From Achromobacter xylosoxidans (GTDB taxonomy: Bacteria; Pseudomonadota; Gammaproteobacteria; Burkholderiales; Burkholderiaceae_B), in NCBI RefSeq assembly GCF_002192695.1, contig NZ_MTLG01000125.1:1-64000 (forward strand): 64,000 nt of DNA, read 5' to 3'. The notes beneath the pieces were generated by a model. That model had not been told where the DNA came from. It saw only the letters and a list, made by a program, of their open reading frames with translations, and searched no databases. The position numbers and the translations under genes were made by a program. This document shows, one piece after another, positions 53,972 to 64,000 of this stretch. Positions within the stretch are counted from its first letter, which is position 1. The number at the start of each line of letters is the position of its first letter.

Positions 53972-55648
53972 CTAGCGGTTGGCCGCCGCTTCCGTCTTGC
54001 GCTGCATGGCGCGGGTGATGGACCACTGCTGCGCGATCGACAAGGTGTTGTTGACGCACCAGTAGAGCACCAAGCCGGCCGGGAAGAAGAACATCATCCC
54101 GCCGAACACCAGCGGCATGATCATCATGACCTTGGCCTGGATGGGATCCGGAGGCGTCGGGTTCAGTTTGATCTGCAGGAACATGGTGGCCATCATGATG
54201 GCGGGCAGAATGAAGAACGGGTCGCGGATCGACAGGTCGTGCACCCACAGGATCCAGGGCGCGCCGCGCATTTCCACGCTGGCCAGTAGTACCCAGTACA
54301 GCGAGATGAACACCGGGATCTGCACCACCATCGGCAAGCAGCCGCCCAGCGGGTTGATCTTCTCGGTGCGGTACATCTCCATCATGGCCGCGTTGAGCTT
54401 CTGCTTGTCGTCGCCGTACTTTTCCTTCAGGGCCTGCAGGCGCGGAGCCACCTGCTTCATGCGGGCCATGGAGCGGTAGCTGGCGGCGGCCAGGGGGTAG
54501 AACACGGCCTTGATCAGCACGGTCAGCGCCACGATCGTCCAGCCCCAGTTGCCCAGGATGGAATGCAGCCAGGTCATCAGCTTGAACAGGGGCTTGGCGA
54601 TGATGGTCAGCCAGCCGTAGTCGACCACCAGTTCCAGGCCGGGGGCCAGGGCCGCCATGGCCTTCTGGTCCTGCGGACCGACCCACAGGTGCGAATCGAC
54701 GCGCGTGGCGGCGCCGGGGGCGATCTCACCCACGGCTTCGATGCTGCGGGCGGCGTACAGGTTCTTCTGCACTTCCAGCAGTTCGTTGGTGCGCGGCTTG
54801 CCCTGCGGGGGCACCCAGGCGGTGGCGAAATAGTGCTGGACCACGGCGATCCAGCCGTTGTCCGACTGCTTGATGTAGTTGGCCTTCTTCTTTTCGATGT
54901 CGCTGAAGGTGATCTTCTGGAACTTGTCTTGTTCCGAGTAGACGGCGAAACCGGTGAAGGTGTGATAGAAGCTGGACGTGTCGGCCGGATCGTTGCCGTC
55001 GCGTTCGAGCTGCAGGTACAGGGCGGGCGACACGGGGGCGGCGCCGACGTTGGCCAGGTCGTGGCGCACGTCGACGTCATAGCGGCCGCGGTGCAGCGTG
55101 AACGTCTTGGTGACCTTGACGCCGCCGGATTCGCCTTCGAAGGCGACCACCAGGTTGTCGCCGGTCAGCTGGCGCTCCGAGGACACGATGCGGAAAGGCG
55201 TCTGGTGCGTGGGGAAGCTCTGGCCGTTGGGCGCGCCCACCACGCCGGTCTGCACCACGTAGTTCAGGCCGGCGGCGCGGTCCAGCAGCACCGTGGGCTT
55301 GTCGGGCTGGCCGGTGGCCGGGTACTTCAGCAGCTCGGCGCGCACCAGTTGGGCGCCCATGGTGTCGAACGTCAGGCGCAGCACGTCGGTCGTGATGACG
55401 ACTTCTTCGGAGCGCGCGGCAACAGGCGCCGCGGCGCCGGGTACGGCGGACGCGGCGGCGGTCGTGGGGACCGGCGCGCTGGGCACCGAAGGCGTCGCGT
55501 TGTTCGCGGCGGCCTGCGGCTCGCTCGTGGTGGCGGCCGGCGTGGGGCCGAACAGCGACGGCTTGCCGTTATGGATCTGCCAGTTGTTCCATAGGAGCAA
55601 CAGCGAGAAGGAAAAAATCATCCAGAGGACGGTGCGTCGGATATCCAT
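53972..55648 (-). CDS. yidC: Membrane protein insertase YidC
   Basis: A 558-residue inner-membrane insertase of the Gram-negative long type. N-terminal helix TVLWMIFSFSLLLLW, an Ala/Pro-rich linker (residues about 35-80), the large periplasmic P1 domain, then the conserved five-helix core from about residue 350 (YGWLTIIAKPLFKLMTWLH, GNWGWTIVALTVLIKAVFYPL, NPLGGCLPMVVQIPVFISLYW). It inserts and folds membrane proteins with and without SecYEG. Confidence 0.97.
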   Translation of the reverse strand: MDIRRTVLWMIFSFSLLLLWNNWQIHNGKPSLFGPTPAATTSEPQAAANNATPSVPSAPVPTTAAASAVPGAAAPVAARSEEVVITTDVLRLTFDTMGAQLVRAELLKYPATGQPDKPTVLLDRAAGLNYVVQTGVVGAPNGQSFPTHQTPFRIVSSERQLTGDNLVVAFEGESGGVKVTKTFTLHRGRYDVDVRHDLANVGAAPVSPALYLQLERDGNDPADTSSFYHTFTGFAVYSEQDKFQKITFSDIEKKKANYIKQSDNGWIAVVQHYFATAWVPPQGKPRTNELLEVQKNLYAARSIEAVGEIAPGAATRVDSHLWVGPQDQKAMAALAPGLELVVDYGWLTIIAKPLFKLMTWLHSILGNWGWTIVALTVLIKAVFYPLAAASYRSMARMKQVAPRLQALKEKYGDDKQKLNAAMMEMYRTEKINPLGGCLPMVVQIPVFISLYWVLLASVEMRGAPWILWVHDLSIRDPFFILPAIMMATMFLQIKLNPTPPDPIQAKVMMIMPLVFGGMMFFFPAGLVLYWCVNNTLSIAQQWSITRAMQRKTEAAANR

Positions 55649-55696
55649 GGTGCCTACTGAAGTGAATACGGGCCAGCAAAGCCCGCCAGTTTAGCG

Positions 55697-55969
55697 TCAA
55701 TCGTGCTCGGTGCGGTGGCTGTGGGAACAGCACGAGGGGCCATTGGTTCCCTTGGCCGGTGGAACCGGGTCCAATCCGCCCGGCGACCAAGGGTGGCAGC
55801 GGCCGATGCGCCGGACCGCCAGCCAGAAGCCGCGCCAGGCGCCATGGCGTTCGATCGCTTCGATCGCATACGCCGAGCAGGTGGGAGTAAAGCGGCACTG
55901 CCTGCCAATCCAAGGGCTCAGGAAAAACCTATAGAACCGGATCGGGGCAATGAGTAGAGCCTTGATCAT
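55697..55969 (-). CDS. yidD: Membrane-insertion efficiency factor YidD
   Basis: A 90-residue YidD protein with the family core [35 protein letters not shown], including the conserved cysteines, and [14 protein letters not shown]. It assists YidC. It overlaps rnpA by 4 bases; the 48-base gap to yidC holds the yidC ribosome site. Confidence 0.95.
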   Translation of the reverse strand: MIKALLIAPIRFYRFFLSPWIGRQCRFTPTCSAYAIEAIERHGAWRGFWLAVRRIGRCHPWSPGGLDPVPPAKGTNGPSCCSHSHRTEHD

Positions 55970-56337
55970 CGCGCGATCCGCTCAAAGTGAGCGTCCACTT
56001 CGGCTCTAGCCAGGCGTTTAAGCGCGGTGAGCGTGGTGGGCGCGACCTTGCTATGCAGGCGCACGACGTAATCTTTTGCCGGCAGCCCCAGGCGCCGATG
56101 GCGGAACGCTTCGCGGATGACCCGCTTGATGGCGTTGCGCGTACTGGCGTGGGCGGCGAATCGCTTGGCGATCACCAGGCCCAGGCGGGCACAGGCATCC
56201 TGGCCAGGGGGCAGATCATTGGGAGCGGCGCTCACAATGAAAAACGCCCCTCGGGCAAGACGCCGGCCTTTGAGGGTGGCGGCAAACTCGGAGGGGCGAT
56301 GCAGCCGCGCCTCCGGGGGAAGCGTGGAGCGCGGCAT
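55966..56337 (-). CDS. rnpA: Ribonuclease P protein component
   Basis: A 123-residue RnpA. The RNA-binding signature is visible in [31 protein letters not shown]. It pairs with the RNase P RNA to mature tRNA 5' ends. The start at 56337 ([12 protein letters not shown]) is used; the open frame continues upstream. Between rpmH and yidD, the conserved order. Confidence 0.95.
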   Translation of the reverse strand: MPRSTLPPEARLHRPSEFAATLKGRRLARGAFFIVSAAPNDLPPGQDACARLGLVIAKRFAAHASTRNAIKRVIREAFRHRRLGLPAKDYVVRLHSKVAPTTLTALKRLARAEVDAHFERIAR

Positions 56338-56448
56338 GGACTGCGGGTCAGGCGTTTGCGCGGAACCGGAACAAGATTGCGAGAGGTCTTGCAATATGGC
56401 TGGTCCGTGCAAATAGTCAGGTTTCCGGATAAACCGGAAAACCAGGAC

Positions 56449-56583
56449 TTAGACGGCCAGACGCTTGCGGCCCTTGGCGCGGCGAGCGTTCAGGATGGCG
56501 CGGCCAGCGCGGGTTTTCATGCGCACGCGGAAACCATGGGTGCGCTTGCGACGGGTAACGGAAGGTTGGTAGGTACGTTTCAT
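56449..56583 (-). CDS. rpmH: 50S ribosomal protein L34
   Basis: A 44-residue protein, [19 protein letters not shown] at the start and [11 protein letters not shown] at the end, essentially the universal L34 sequence. First gene of the rpmH-rnpA-yidD-yidC operon and divergent from dnaA. Confidence 0.98.
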   Translation of the reverse strand: MKRTYQPSVTRRKRTHGFRVRMKTRAGRAILNARRAKGRKRLAV

Positions 56584-56978
56584 GGACGATCCACAAAAAG
56601 AACAAAAGTCAGAAGGGACCTGCCCGGAAGGGTTCCAGATCGCGCATTCAGGAAGCGGGTATCTACTGGGCATTTTTGCAACAGGTGCAAAAAACAACTC
56701 GTAGACGGGGCTCTGACCGGGGAAACCCCGGGCGACCTATAGAAGCTAAAACCAGGCATTTGTGTAGGCGCAGGCATCGTTAGACACCTCCGGCAGCAAA
56801 GCGCGGCTAAGCTCTCTGTGGAACCTTCTGACAGACAGAATTCGGAAAAGCCCACCATTTCAGCAAGTTTTCCCTGTCTTGTCAAACAGTTATGCCTGTG
56901 CCGTGCGGACGCTTATGCCCTACCCTGTGGATAACCCCAGCCCAGGCAAGGTAGAATCGAGGTTTGAATAAGAGCGAC
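56584..56978. promoter_or_regulatory. rpmH-dnaA divergent region with a DnaA box
   Basis: A 395-base non-coding gap. One perfect DnaA box lies on the minus strand at 56926-56934, about 45 bases before the dnaA start, a position suited to DnaA autorepression. Only this single perfect box is seen, too few for an origin. Promoters for rpmH and dnaA must lie here but were not assigned. Confidence 0.7.
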
Positions 56979-58442
56979 ATGAAAGAATTCTGGCAGACCT
57001 GCGTCAGTCGTCTTGAGCAGGAACTCCCCCCCCAACAAATCAGCGCGTGGATACGACCGCTGGTCCCGCTTGCGTACGACGAAACGCAGGCGGTGCTGCG
57101 CGTGGCCGCGCCCAACCGCTTCAAGCTGGATTGGGTGCGCAAGAACTTTTCCCACCAGATCGAAGCGTTGGCCGCGGAGTGGTTCGAGCGTCCGGTACAG
57201 GTACTGTTTGAGTTGCCTTCCCAAGGCGCCGCGCCGCGCATGCCGGTCGCGCCCGTGCGCGCTCAGCAACCCGCGCAAACGTACCCGTCCGGCGGTTCCC
57301 CTTCAGGTGGCGCGCCGCCGCCTGGGCCCGCGGTGGCGCCCGCCCCTCCCGCTCCTGCGCCCGCGACGACGGCGGCTGCGCAAGCGGTGAACGCGGATGC
57401 GGCAAACATCGTGTACGAGCGCTCGCGCTTGAACACCGACCTGACGTTCGAGAACTTCGTGACGGGTAAGGCGAACCAGCTGGCGCGCGCCGCCGCGCTG
57501 CAGGTGGCCGAGAACCCGGGCACGTCCTACAACCCGCTGTTCCTGTACGGCGGCGTGGGCCTGGGCAAGACCCACCTGATCCACGCCATCGGCAATGCGA
57601 TGGTGGCGGCGGGCACGGGGGTGCGGGTGCGCTATGTGCATGCCGACCAGTACGTGTCCGACGTGGTGAAGGCGTACCAGCGCAAGGCGTTCGACGATTT
57701 CAAGCGCTACTACCACTCGCTCGACCTGTTGCTGATCGACGATATCCAGTTCTTCTCCGGCAAGAACCGCACGCAGGAAGAATTCTTCTATGCGTTCGAA
57801 GCGATGGTGGCCCAGCGCAAGCAGATCATCATCACCAGCGACACGTACCCGAAGGAGCTGTCGGGCATCGACAGCCGCCTGATCTCGCGCTTTGACTCCG
57901 GCCTGACGGTGGCGATCGAGCCGCCGGAACTGGAAATGCGCGTGGCGATCCTGCTGCGCAAGGCGGAATCCGAAGGCGTGCCCATGCCCGAGGAAGTGGC
58001 GTTCTTCATCGCCAAGCATCTGCGCAGCAACGTCCGCGAGCTGGAAGGCGCGCTGCGCAAGGTCCTGGCCTACGCCCGCTTCCATGGCCGCGACGTGCTG
58101 ACGGTGGATGTCTGCAAGGAAGCCCTGAAGGACCTGCTGTCGGTGTCCAACGGCCAGATCACCGTGGAGAACATCCAGAAGACGGTGGCGGATTTCTACA
58201 AGATCAAAGTGGCCGACATGTACTCGAAACGCCGGCCCGCCAATATCGCTTTGCCGCGCCAGGTCGCGATGTACCTGGCGAAGGAGCTGACTCAGAAAAG
58301 TCTGCCGGAAATCGGCGATCTGTTCGGTGGCCGTGATCACACCACCGTGCTGCATGCCGTACGCAAGATTTCCGACCTTCGCGCCAAGCAAGCGGAGCTC
58401 AACCATACCCTGCACGTGTTGGAACAAACTCTAAAAGGATGA
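56979..58442 (+). CDS. dnaA: Chromosomal replication initiator DnaA
   Basis: A 487-residue DnaA: domain I ([20 protein letters not shown]), a Pro/Ala/Gly-rich linker (about residues 80-150, low complexity), AAA+ domain with Walker [15 protein letters not shown] and Walker [11 protein letters not shown], and C-terminal helix-turn-helix signature [16 protein letters not shown]. It binds TTATCCACA boxes and opens oriC. ATG at 56979 is used; a TTG five codons upstream is possible. Followed directly by dnaN. Confidence 0.97.
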   Translation: MKEFWQTCVSRLEQELPPQQISAWIRPLVPLAYDETQAVLRVAAPNRFKLDWVRKNFSHQIEALAAEWFERPVQVLFELPSQGAAPRMPVAPVRAQQPAQTYPSGGSPSGGAPPPGPAVAPAPPAPAPATTAAAQAVNADAANIVYERSRLNTDLTFENFVTGKANQLARAAALQVAENPGTSYNPLFLYGGVGLGKTHLIHAIGNAMVAAGTGVRVRYVHADQYVSDVVKAYQRKAFDDFKRYYHSLDLLLIDDIQFFSGKNRTQEEFFYAFEAMVAQRKQIIITSDTYPKELSGIDSRLISRFDSGLTVAIEPPELEMRVAILLRKAESEGVPMPEEVAFFIAKHLRSNVRELEGALRKVLAYARFHGRDVLTVDVCKEALKDLLSVSNGQITVENIQKTVADFYKIKVADMYSKRRPANIALPRQVAMYLAKELTQKSLPEIGDLFGGRDHTTVLHAVRKISDLRAKQAELNHTLHVLEQTLKG

Positions 58443-58444
58443 AC

Positions 58445-59554
58445 ATGCAACTCGTACAAACCACACGCGATGCATTGCTGAAACCGCTATCGACTGTGGC
58501 GGGCATCGTCGAAAGACGCCATACCCTGCCCATTCTGGCGAACATCCTGATGCGCAAGGAAGGCAACAAGGTTGCTTTCATTGCGACCGACCTGGAAGTA
58601 CAGATCACCACCCATGCCGACTTCGGCGTGGGCCAGGACAACGAATCCACCACGGTCGCGGCGCGCAAGCTGCTGGACATCCTGAAGGCCCTGCCGGACA
58701 CCGGCGACGTGCGCCTGGCCCTGGCCAGCAACAAGCTGTCGGTACAGTCGGCCAAGAGCCGCTTCGCGTTGCAGACGCTGGCCGCCAGCGAGTTCCCCAC
58801 CGTGGCTCAGCCCGAGCAGTGGGACGTATCGCTGACCATGCCACAACGCACGTTGCGCCACCTGTTCAACATGGTGCACTTCGCCATGGCGCAACAGGAC
58901 ATCCGCTACTACCTGAACGGCATGCTGCTGGTGTTCGAACCGGGCCGCGTGCGCGCCGTCGCCACCGACGGCCACCGCCTGGCGCATTGCTCGACGGAAG
59001 CCGACGGCATCAGCGAACGCCATGAAGTGATCGTGCCGCGCAAGACCGTGCTGGAAATGCAGCGCCTGCTGGAAGACTCCGACGAGCCGGTTTCCATTGA
59101 CGTGGCGCCGGGCCAGATCCGTTTCCGCTTCGGCGACGTGGAACTCGTCTCCAAGCTGGTGGAAGGCAAGTTCCCGGACTTCACGCGCGTGATCCCGACC
59201 AACTACACGCGCCATTTCCTGGTCGGCCGCGAAGCGCTCCAGGGCAGCCTGCAGCGCGCCGCCATCCTGACCACCGACAAGTTCAAGGGTGTGCGCCTGC
59301 AACTGGCGCAGAACCAGATGAAGATCTCGTCCTCCAACGCCGAGCAGGAAGAGGCGCAGGAAGAAATCGACATCGACTACGGCCACGAAGCGCTGGACGT
59401 GGGCTTTAACGTCGGCTACCTGCTCGACGTGCTGGCCAACGTCAAGGTCGAGAACATCCAGTGGTCGGTCATGCCCGATGCCAACGCGTCGGCGCTCATC
59501 ACCCTGCCCGAAGACGACCAGTTCAAGTACGTCGTCATGCCCATGCGGATTTGA
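58445..59554 (+). CDS. dnaN: DNA polymerase III beta sliding clamp
   Basis: A 369-residue clamp. N-terminal VQTTRDALLKPLSTVAGIVERRHTLPILAN and C-terminal QFKYVVMPMRI, the conserved end of DnaN, are present. The start at 58445 sits 6 bases after AAGGAT; an ATG two codons earlier overlaps the dnaA stop. Co-transcribed with dnaA. Confidence 0.97.
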   Translation: MQLVQTTRDALLKPLSTVAGIVERRHTLPILANILMRKEGNKVAFIATDLEVQITTHADFGVGQDNESTTVAARKLLDILKALPDTGDVRLALASNKLSVQSAKSRFALQTLAASEFPTVAQPEQWDVSLTMPQRTLRHLFNMVHFAMAQQDIRYYLNGMLLVFEPGRVRAVATDGHRLAHCSTEADGISERHEVIVPRKTVLEMQRLLEDSDEPVSIDVAPGQIRFRFGDVELVSKLVEGKFPDFTRVIPTNYTRHFLVGREALQGSLQRAAILTTDKFKGVRLQLAQNQMKISSSNAEQEEAQEEIDIDYGHEALDVGFNVGYLLDVLANVKVENIQWSVMPDANASALITLPEDDQFKYVVMPMRI

Positions 59555-59633
59555 TCCGCGCCCCTATCGTGGGTTTGTGCCGCTTGCGGGCCTGAGGGCC
59601 CGTGGGTGGTCCGGCCGCCAGGCCGTTCTTTAA

Positions 59634-62099
<2,466 letters not shown>

Positions 62100-62153
62100 C
62101 GGCTCGCTATCCCGCGAGAATCCGGTTTCTTCCCGAGAGACCCGGATTCCGTG

Positions 62154-62183
62154 AAAGGGGGCTGCCTTGCAGCCCCCTTTTTC
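62154..62183 (+). terminator. Rho-independent terminator of gyrB
   Basis: GGGGGCTGC-ctt-GCAGCCCCC followed by TTTTTCTTT, 55 bases after the gyrB stop. Confidence 0.92.
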
Positions 62184-62291
62184 TTTGCGCAACCACGGCG
62201 GGTTTTGGCTTCCCGAACACTTCGTGCGCTGCCTGGCCGTGCCGATGCGCCAGCCCGTCCCGGACAAGCGCCAGCGCGCGGGCCAAGCGCT

Positions 62292-62987
62292 TCAAAGCTT
62301 GGACGATTGTTCAACGGGCCGCTTGGCGAGGCATTCGACGAGCAAGTCTCCCGTCGCGCGGATGTGCTGCGTCAGGAGCCTACAGGCGTTGTCCACCTCG
62401 CCCTGCTTGCACATTGCCAGAAGCTCCCAGTGCTCCTGTTGCGAGCGATTCCGGTGCGTCGTGAATTCCCACGTGTAACGCAGGTAGCGTTCGAAGCCCA
62501 GGCGCAATGTTTCGACCGTCGTCAGCGTCCTGGGACGATTCGCAGCGGCGTACAGCCCGCGGTGAAAGCGGGCATTCAGCAAGATGATCCGATCGACGTT
62601 CTTTTCATCGTCCAGTTCCTTGAGCACGCGCTCGGCGGCCTCGAACTGAACCTCTGTCAGCCGTGGGATGGCCCAAGCCAAGGCTTGCGGCTCAATCAGG
62701 CTGCGCAAGGTCGTCATCTCTTCCGCCTCGTCAGTCGACATCGTCGCCACGCTGACGCCGCGACGCGGTTCCGCGACCAGGAAGCATTCGCGGATCAGGT
62801 CCTTGAACGCCTCCCTGACGACCGTTTGGCTGACCCGGAAGCGCGTGGCCACGGCGTCCTGGCGCAGGCGTTCACCCGGCCTTAACTGGCCGTGAATGAT
62901 CTCTCCGCGCAGGGCGTCCACCACCGCGCCTGCGATCGAACGATCCGCCAGGGCTTGGCCCGCCGGCGGCGTTTCACCGTAGTCCAT
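62292..62987 (-). CDS. GntR-family (FCD) transcriptional regulator
   Basis: A 231-residue regulator. GntR winged helix AVVDALRGEIIHGQLRPGERL and TRFRVSQTVVREAFKDLIRE, then FCD domain LIEPQALAWAIPRL, LNARFHRGLYAAANRP. Divergent from the HAD hydrolase/binding-protein operon over a 102-base gap that carries a tandem 7-bp repeat; it probably represses that operon. Confidence 0.9.
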   Translation of the reverse strand: MDYGETPPAGQALADRSIAGAVVDALRGEIIHGQLRPGERLRQDAVATRFRVSQTVVREAFKDLIRECFLVAEPRRGVSVATMSTDEAEEMTTLRSLIEPQALAWAIPRLTEVQFEAAERVLKELDDEKNVDRIILLNARFHRGLYAAANRPRTLTTVETLRLGFERYLRYTWEFTTHRNRSQQEHWELLAMCKQGEVDNACRLLTQHIRATGDLLVECLAKRPVEQSSKL

Positions 62988-63031
62988 AGATTTTCTCCTC
63001 CTAGGGATTATACGGACTCATCAGGTATTGC

Positions 63032-63052
63032 CGATTATCGATTATCGATTAT
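63032..63052 (+). repeat. Three tandem CGATTAT repeats
   Basis: CGATTAT occurs three times head-to-tail in the GntR/HAD divergent promoter region, 37 bases before the HAD start. ATCGAT at each junction is palindromic, so the array may serve as stacked operator half-sites. Confidence 0.6.
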
Positions 63053-63089
63053 AGTTCGAGGACCCCATCACTTTTCATCAAGGTTGCAT

Positions 63090-63827
63090 ATGACGCTCCG
63101 CCTTTCCGATTTCGATGCCGTGACCTTCGACGTGTACGGCACGTTGATTGATTGGGAGCCTTCGATCGCCAAGTTCCTGACGCGCTGGGCGCGCGAGAAC
63201 CGCATCGAGGCCGACGCCGAAACCCTGATCATGGCTTTCGACGGCGCCCGCGCGGCGATCCAGAAGGAACGTCCGGCACACCTCTACCCCGACGTCCTGA
63301 CCAAGTGCTTCGAGCGCATCTGCGCCCAGTTCAAGGTGGCCGTGGACCCGGACCTGCGCCGCCAGTTCGCGGCCGCGCCGCACACCTGGCCGGCATTCGC
63401 CGACAGCCATGCCGGCCTGGTGCGCCTGCAGCAGTCCGCCAAAGTGGGCGCTTTCAGCAACATCGACCAGGCCTCGCTCAATACCTCGTGCGACAACCTG
63501 GATTTCCGCTTCGATCTGGTGGTCACGGCGCAACGCGTGGGGGCCTACAAGCCCGATTGGCCGCATTTCGATACCGGCATAGGCGAACTCATGCGCATGG
63601 GCATCCCGCGCGAACGGATCCTGCACGTCGGGCAAAGCCTGCGGGCCGACATCACGCCGGCCAACCGGCTGGGCGTGCGTTGCGCCTGGGTCAACCGCCC
63701 GGGCAGGCTGCTGGGCTTGTCCGGGGAAGGCGCCGCCGAGGCGAAACCCGATCTCACGGTCTCCAGTCTCGCCGAGCTTGTTGCCGCCCTGACTGGCGCT
63801 GACCAACCCGCCGCAACGCTGGTCTGA
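63090..63827 (+). CDS. Haloacid dehalogenase type II family hydrolase
   Basis: A 245-residue HAD-superfamily enzyme. Motif I FDVYGTLIDW (nucleophile aspartate, about residue 13), motif II FSNID, motif III lysine YKPD, motif IV VGQSLRADITPANRLG. The DVYGTL form groups it with L-2-haloacid dehalogenases, but many members are phosphatases, so the substrate is open. The start at 63090 follows AAGG. Followed by a periplasmic binding-protein gene 14 bases on, implying uptake and processing of the same compound. Confidence 0.85.
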   Translation: MTLRLSDFDAVTFDVYGTLIDWEPSIAKFLTRWARENRIEADAETLIMAFDGARAAIQKERPAHLYPDVLTKCFERICAQFKVAVDPDLRRQFAAAPHTWPAFADSHAGLVRLQQSAKVGAFSNIDQASLNTSCDNLDFRFDLVVTAQRVGAYKPDWPHFDTGIGELMRMGIPRERILHVGQSLRADITPANRLGVRCAWVNRPGRLLGLSGEGAAEAKPDLTVSSLAELVAALTGADQPAATLV

Positions 63828-63841
63828 CTAGGAGTGACTCC

Positions 63842-64000
63842 ATGACCACCACCACCCGCTTCGTGCCCCGCGTCCTGCTGGGCATCCTTGGCGCAGCATT
63901 GCTGGCAGGCAGCGCCGCGGCGTTGGCGCAGAGCACCGATCCCATCCTGGAACGCATCAAGGCAAAGGGAACCATCACCCTGGGTTACCGCGAATCGTCG
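63842..64000 (+). CDS. Amino-acid-type ABC substrate-binding protein, 5' part
   Basis: The first 53 codons only; the gene runs off the right edge. Signal peptide core VLLGILGAALLAGSAAALAQ is followed by DPILERIKAKGTITLGYRESS, the mature start typical of glutamate/aspartate-type family 3 binding proteins. AGGAG precedes the ATG. Confidence 0.8.
   Translation, partial: MTTTTRFVPRVLLGILGAALLAGSAAALAQSTDPILERIKAKGTITLGYRESS

Noticed and set aside
56584-56978. oriC between rpmH and dnaA
   Set aside because: Only one perfect DnaA box is present and no clustered repeats or unwinding element were seen; autoregulation of dnaA explains it.
63033-63052. CRISPR or microsatellite-type array
   Set aside because: Only three 7-bp units without spacers; no CRISPR repeats or cas genes were seen anywhere in the window.

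Overview
The window is chromosomal DNA of a high-GC betaproteobacterium. Gene content and order (mnmG-rsmG-parA-GNAT-parB, rpmH-rnpA-yidD-yidC, dnaA-dnaN-gyrB, a tctDE/tctCBA citrate-type tripartite system, several Bug-family binding proteins) point to the Alcaligenaceae, most likely the Achromobacter/Bordetella group. That placement is inference from gene families and synteny; no database search was possible. It is the origin-proximal part of the chromosome.

Layout. 1-0.6 kb: the end of a tRNA-Tyr/Gly/Thr-tuf operon on the minus strand with a near-consensus promoter. 0.6-10.2 kb: two divergent catabolic/transport operons. The minus strand carries an inositol-monophosphatase-like phosphatase, a glutamine-synthetase-like ligase, an aldehyde dehydrogenase and an iron alcohol dehydrogenase. 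The plus strand carries a PhnS/T/U-like ABC transporter and a DeoR regulator. 10.2-15.8 kb: a Bug protein, then a sulfur-amino-acid locus in which a cysteine-dioxygenase-type enzyme is coupled to a 926-residue fusion of a cystathionine-lyase-like PLP enzyme with four rhodanese domains, controlled by a divergent LysR. 15.8-22 kb: asparaginase, parB, a GNAT gene, parA, rsmG, mnmG. 22-24.5 kb: a 2.5 kb non-coding block with nine parS sites packed into 1.3 kb, followed by a cluster of DnaA boxes that is the best oriC candidate.

24.5-38.1 kb: cold-shock protein, AbrB-type permease, a YbdL-like aminotransferase, the tctDE-tctCBA tricarboxylate system, a ClC channel, small genes and mnmE. 38.2-44.9 kb: a peptide-type ABC transporter with an M20 amidohydrolase. 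Just after its terminator lies a 113-bp tandem array of about ten 10-12 bp units resembling DnaA boxes. 45.3-52.2 kb: a Rid-family protein lacking the usual arginine, an FAH hydrolase, a Bug protein, a GntR regulator, a TauD-type dioxygenase and an SsuABC-like transporter. 52.3-62.1 kb: katA, then the conserved yidC-yidD-rnpA-rpmH / dnaA-dnaN-gyrB core. 62.2-64 kb: a GntR regulator divergent from a HAD hydrolase and a truncated amino-acid-type binding protein.

How the parts fit: the ParABS genes and their sites flank mnmG, so segregation and (probably) initiation are co-located, while dnaA itself is about 33 kb away. Perfect 9-mer DnaA boxes also occur outside the origin. The surrounding accessory operons are transporter-enzyme-regulator modules for amines, peptides, tricarboxylates and organosulfur compounds. 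No insertion sequence, prophage or CRISPR array was seen.
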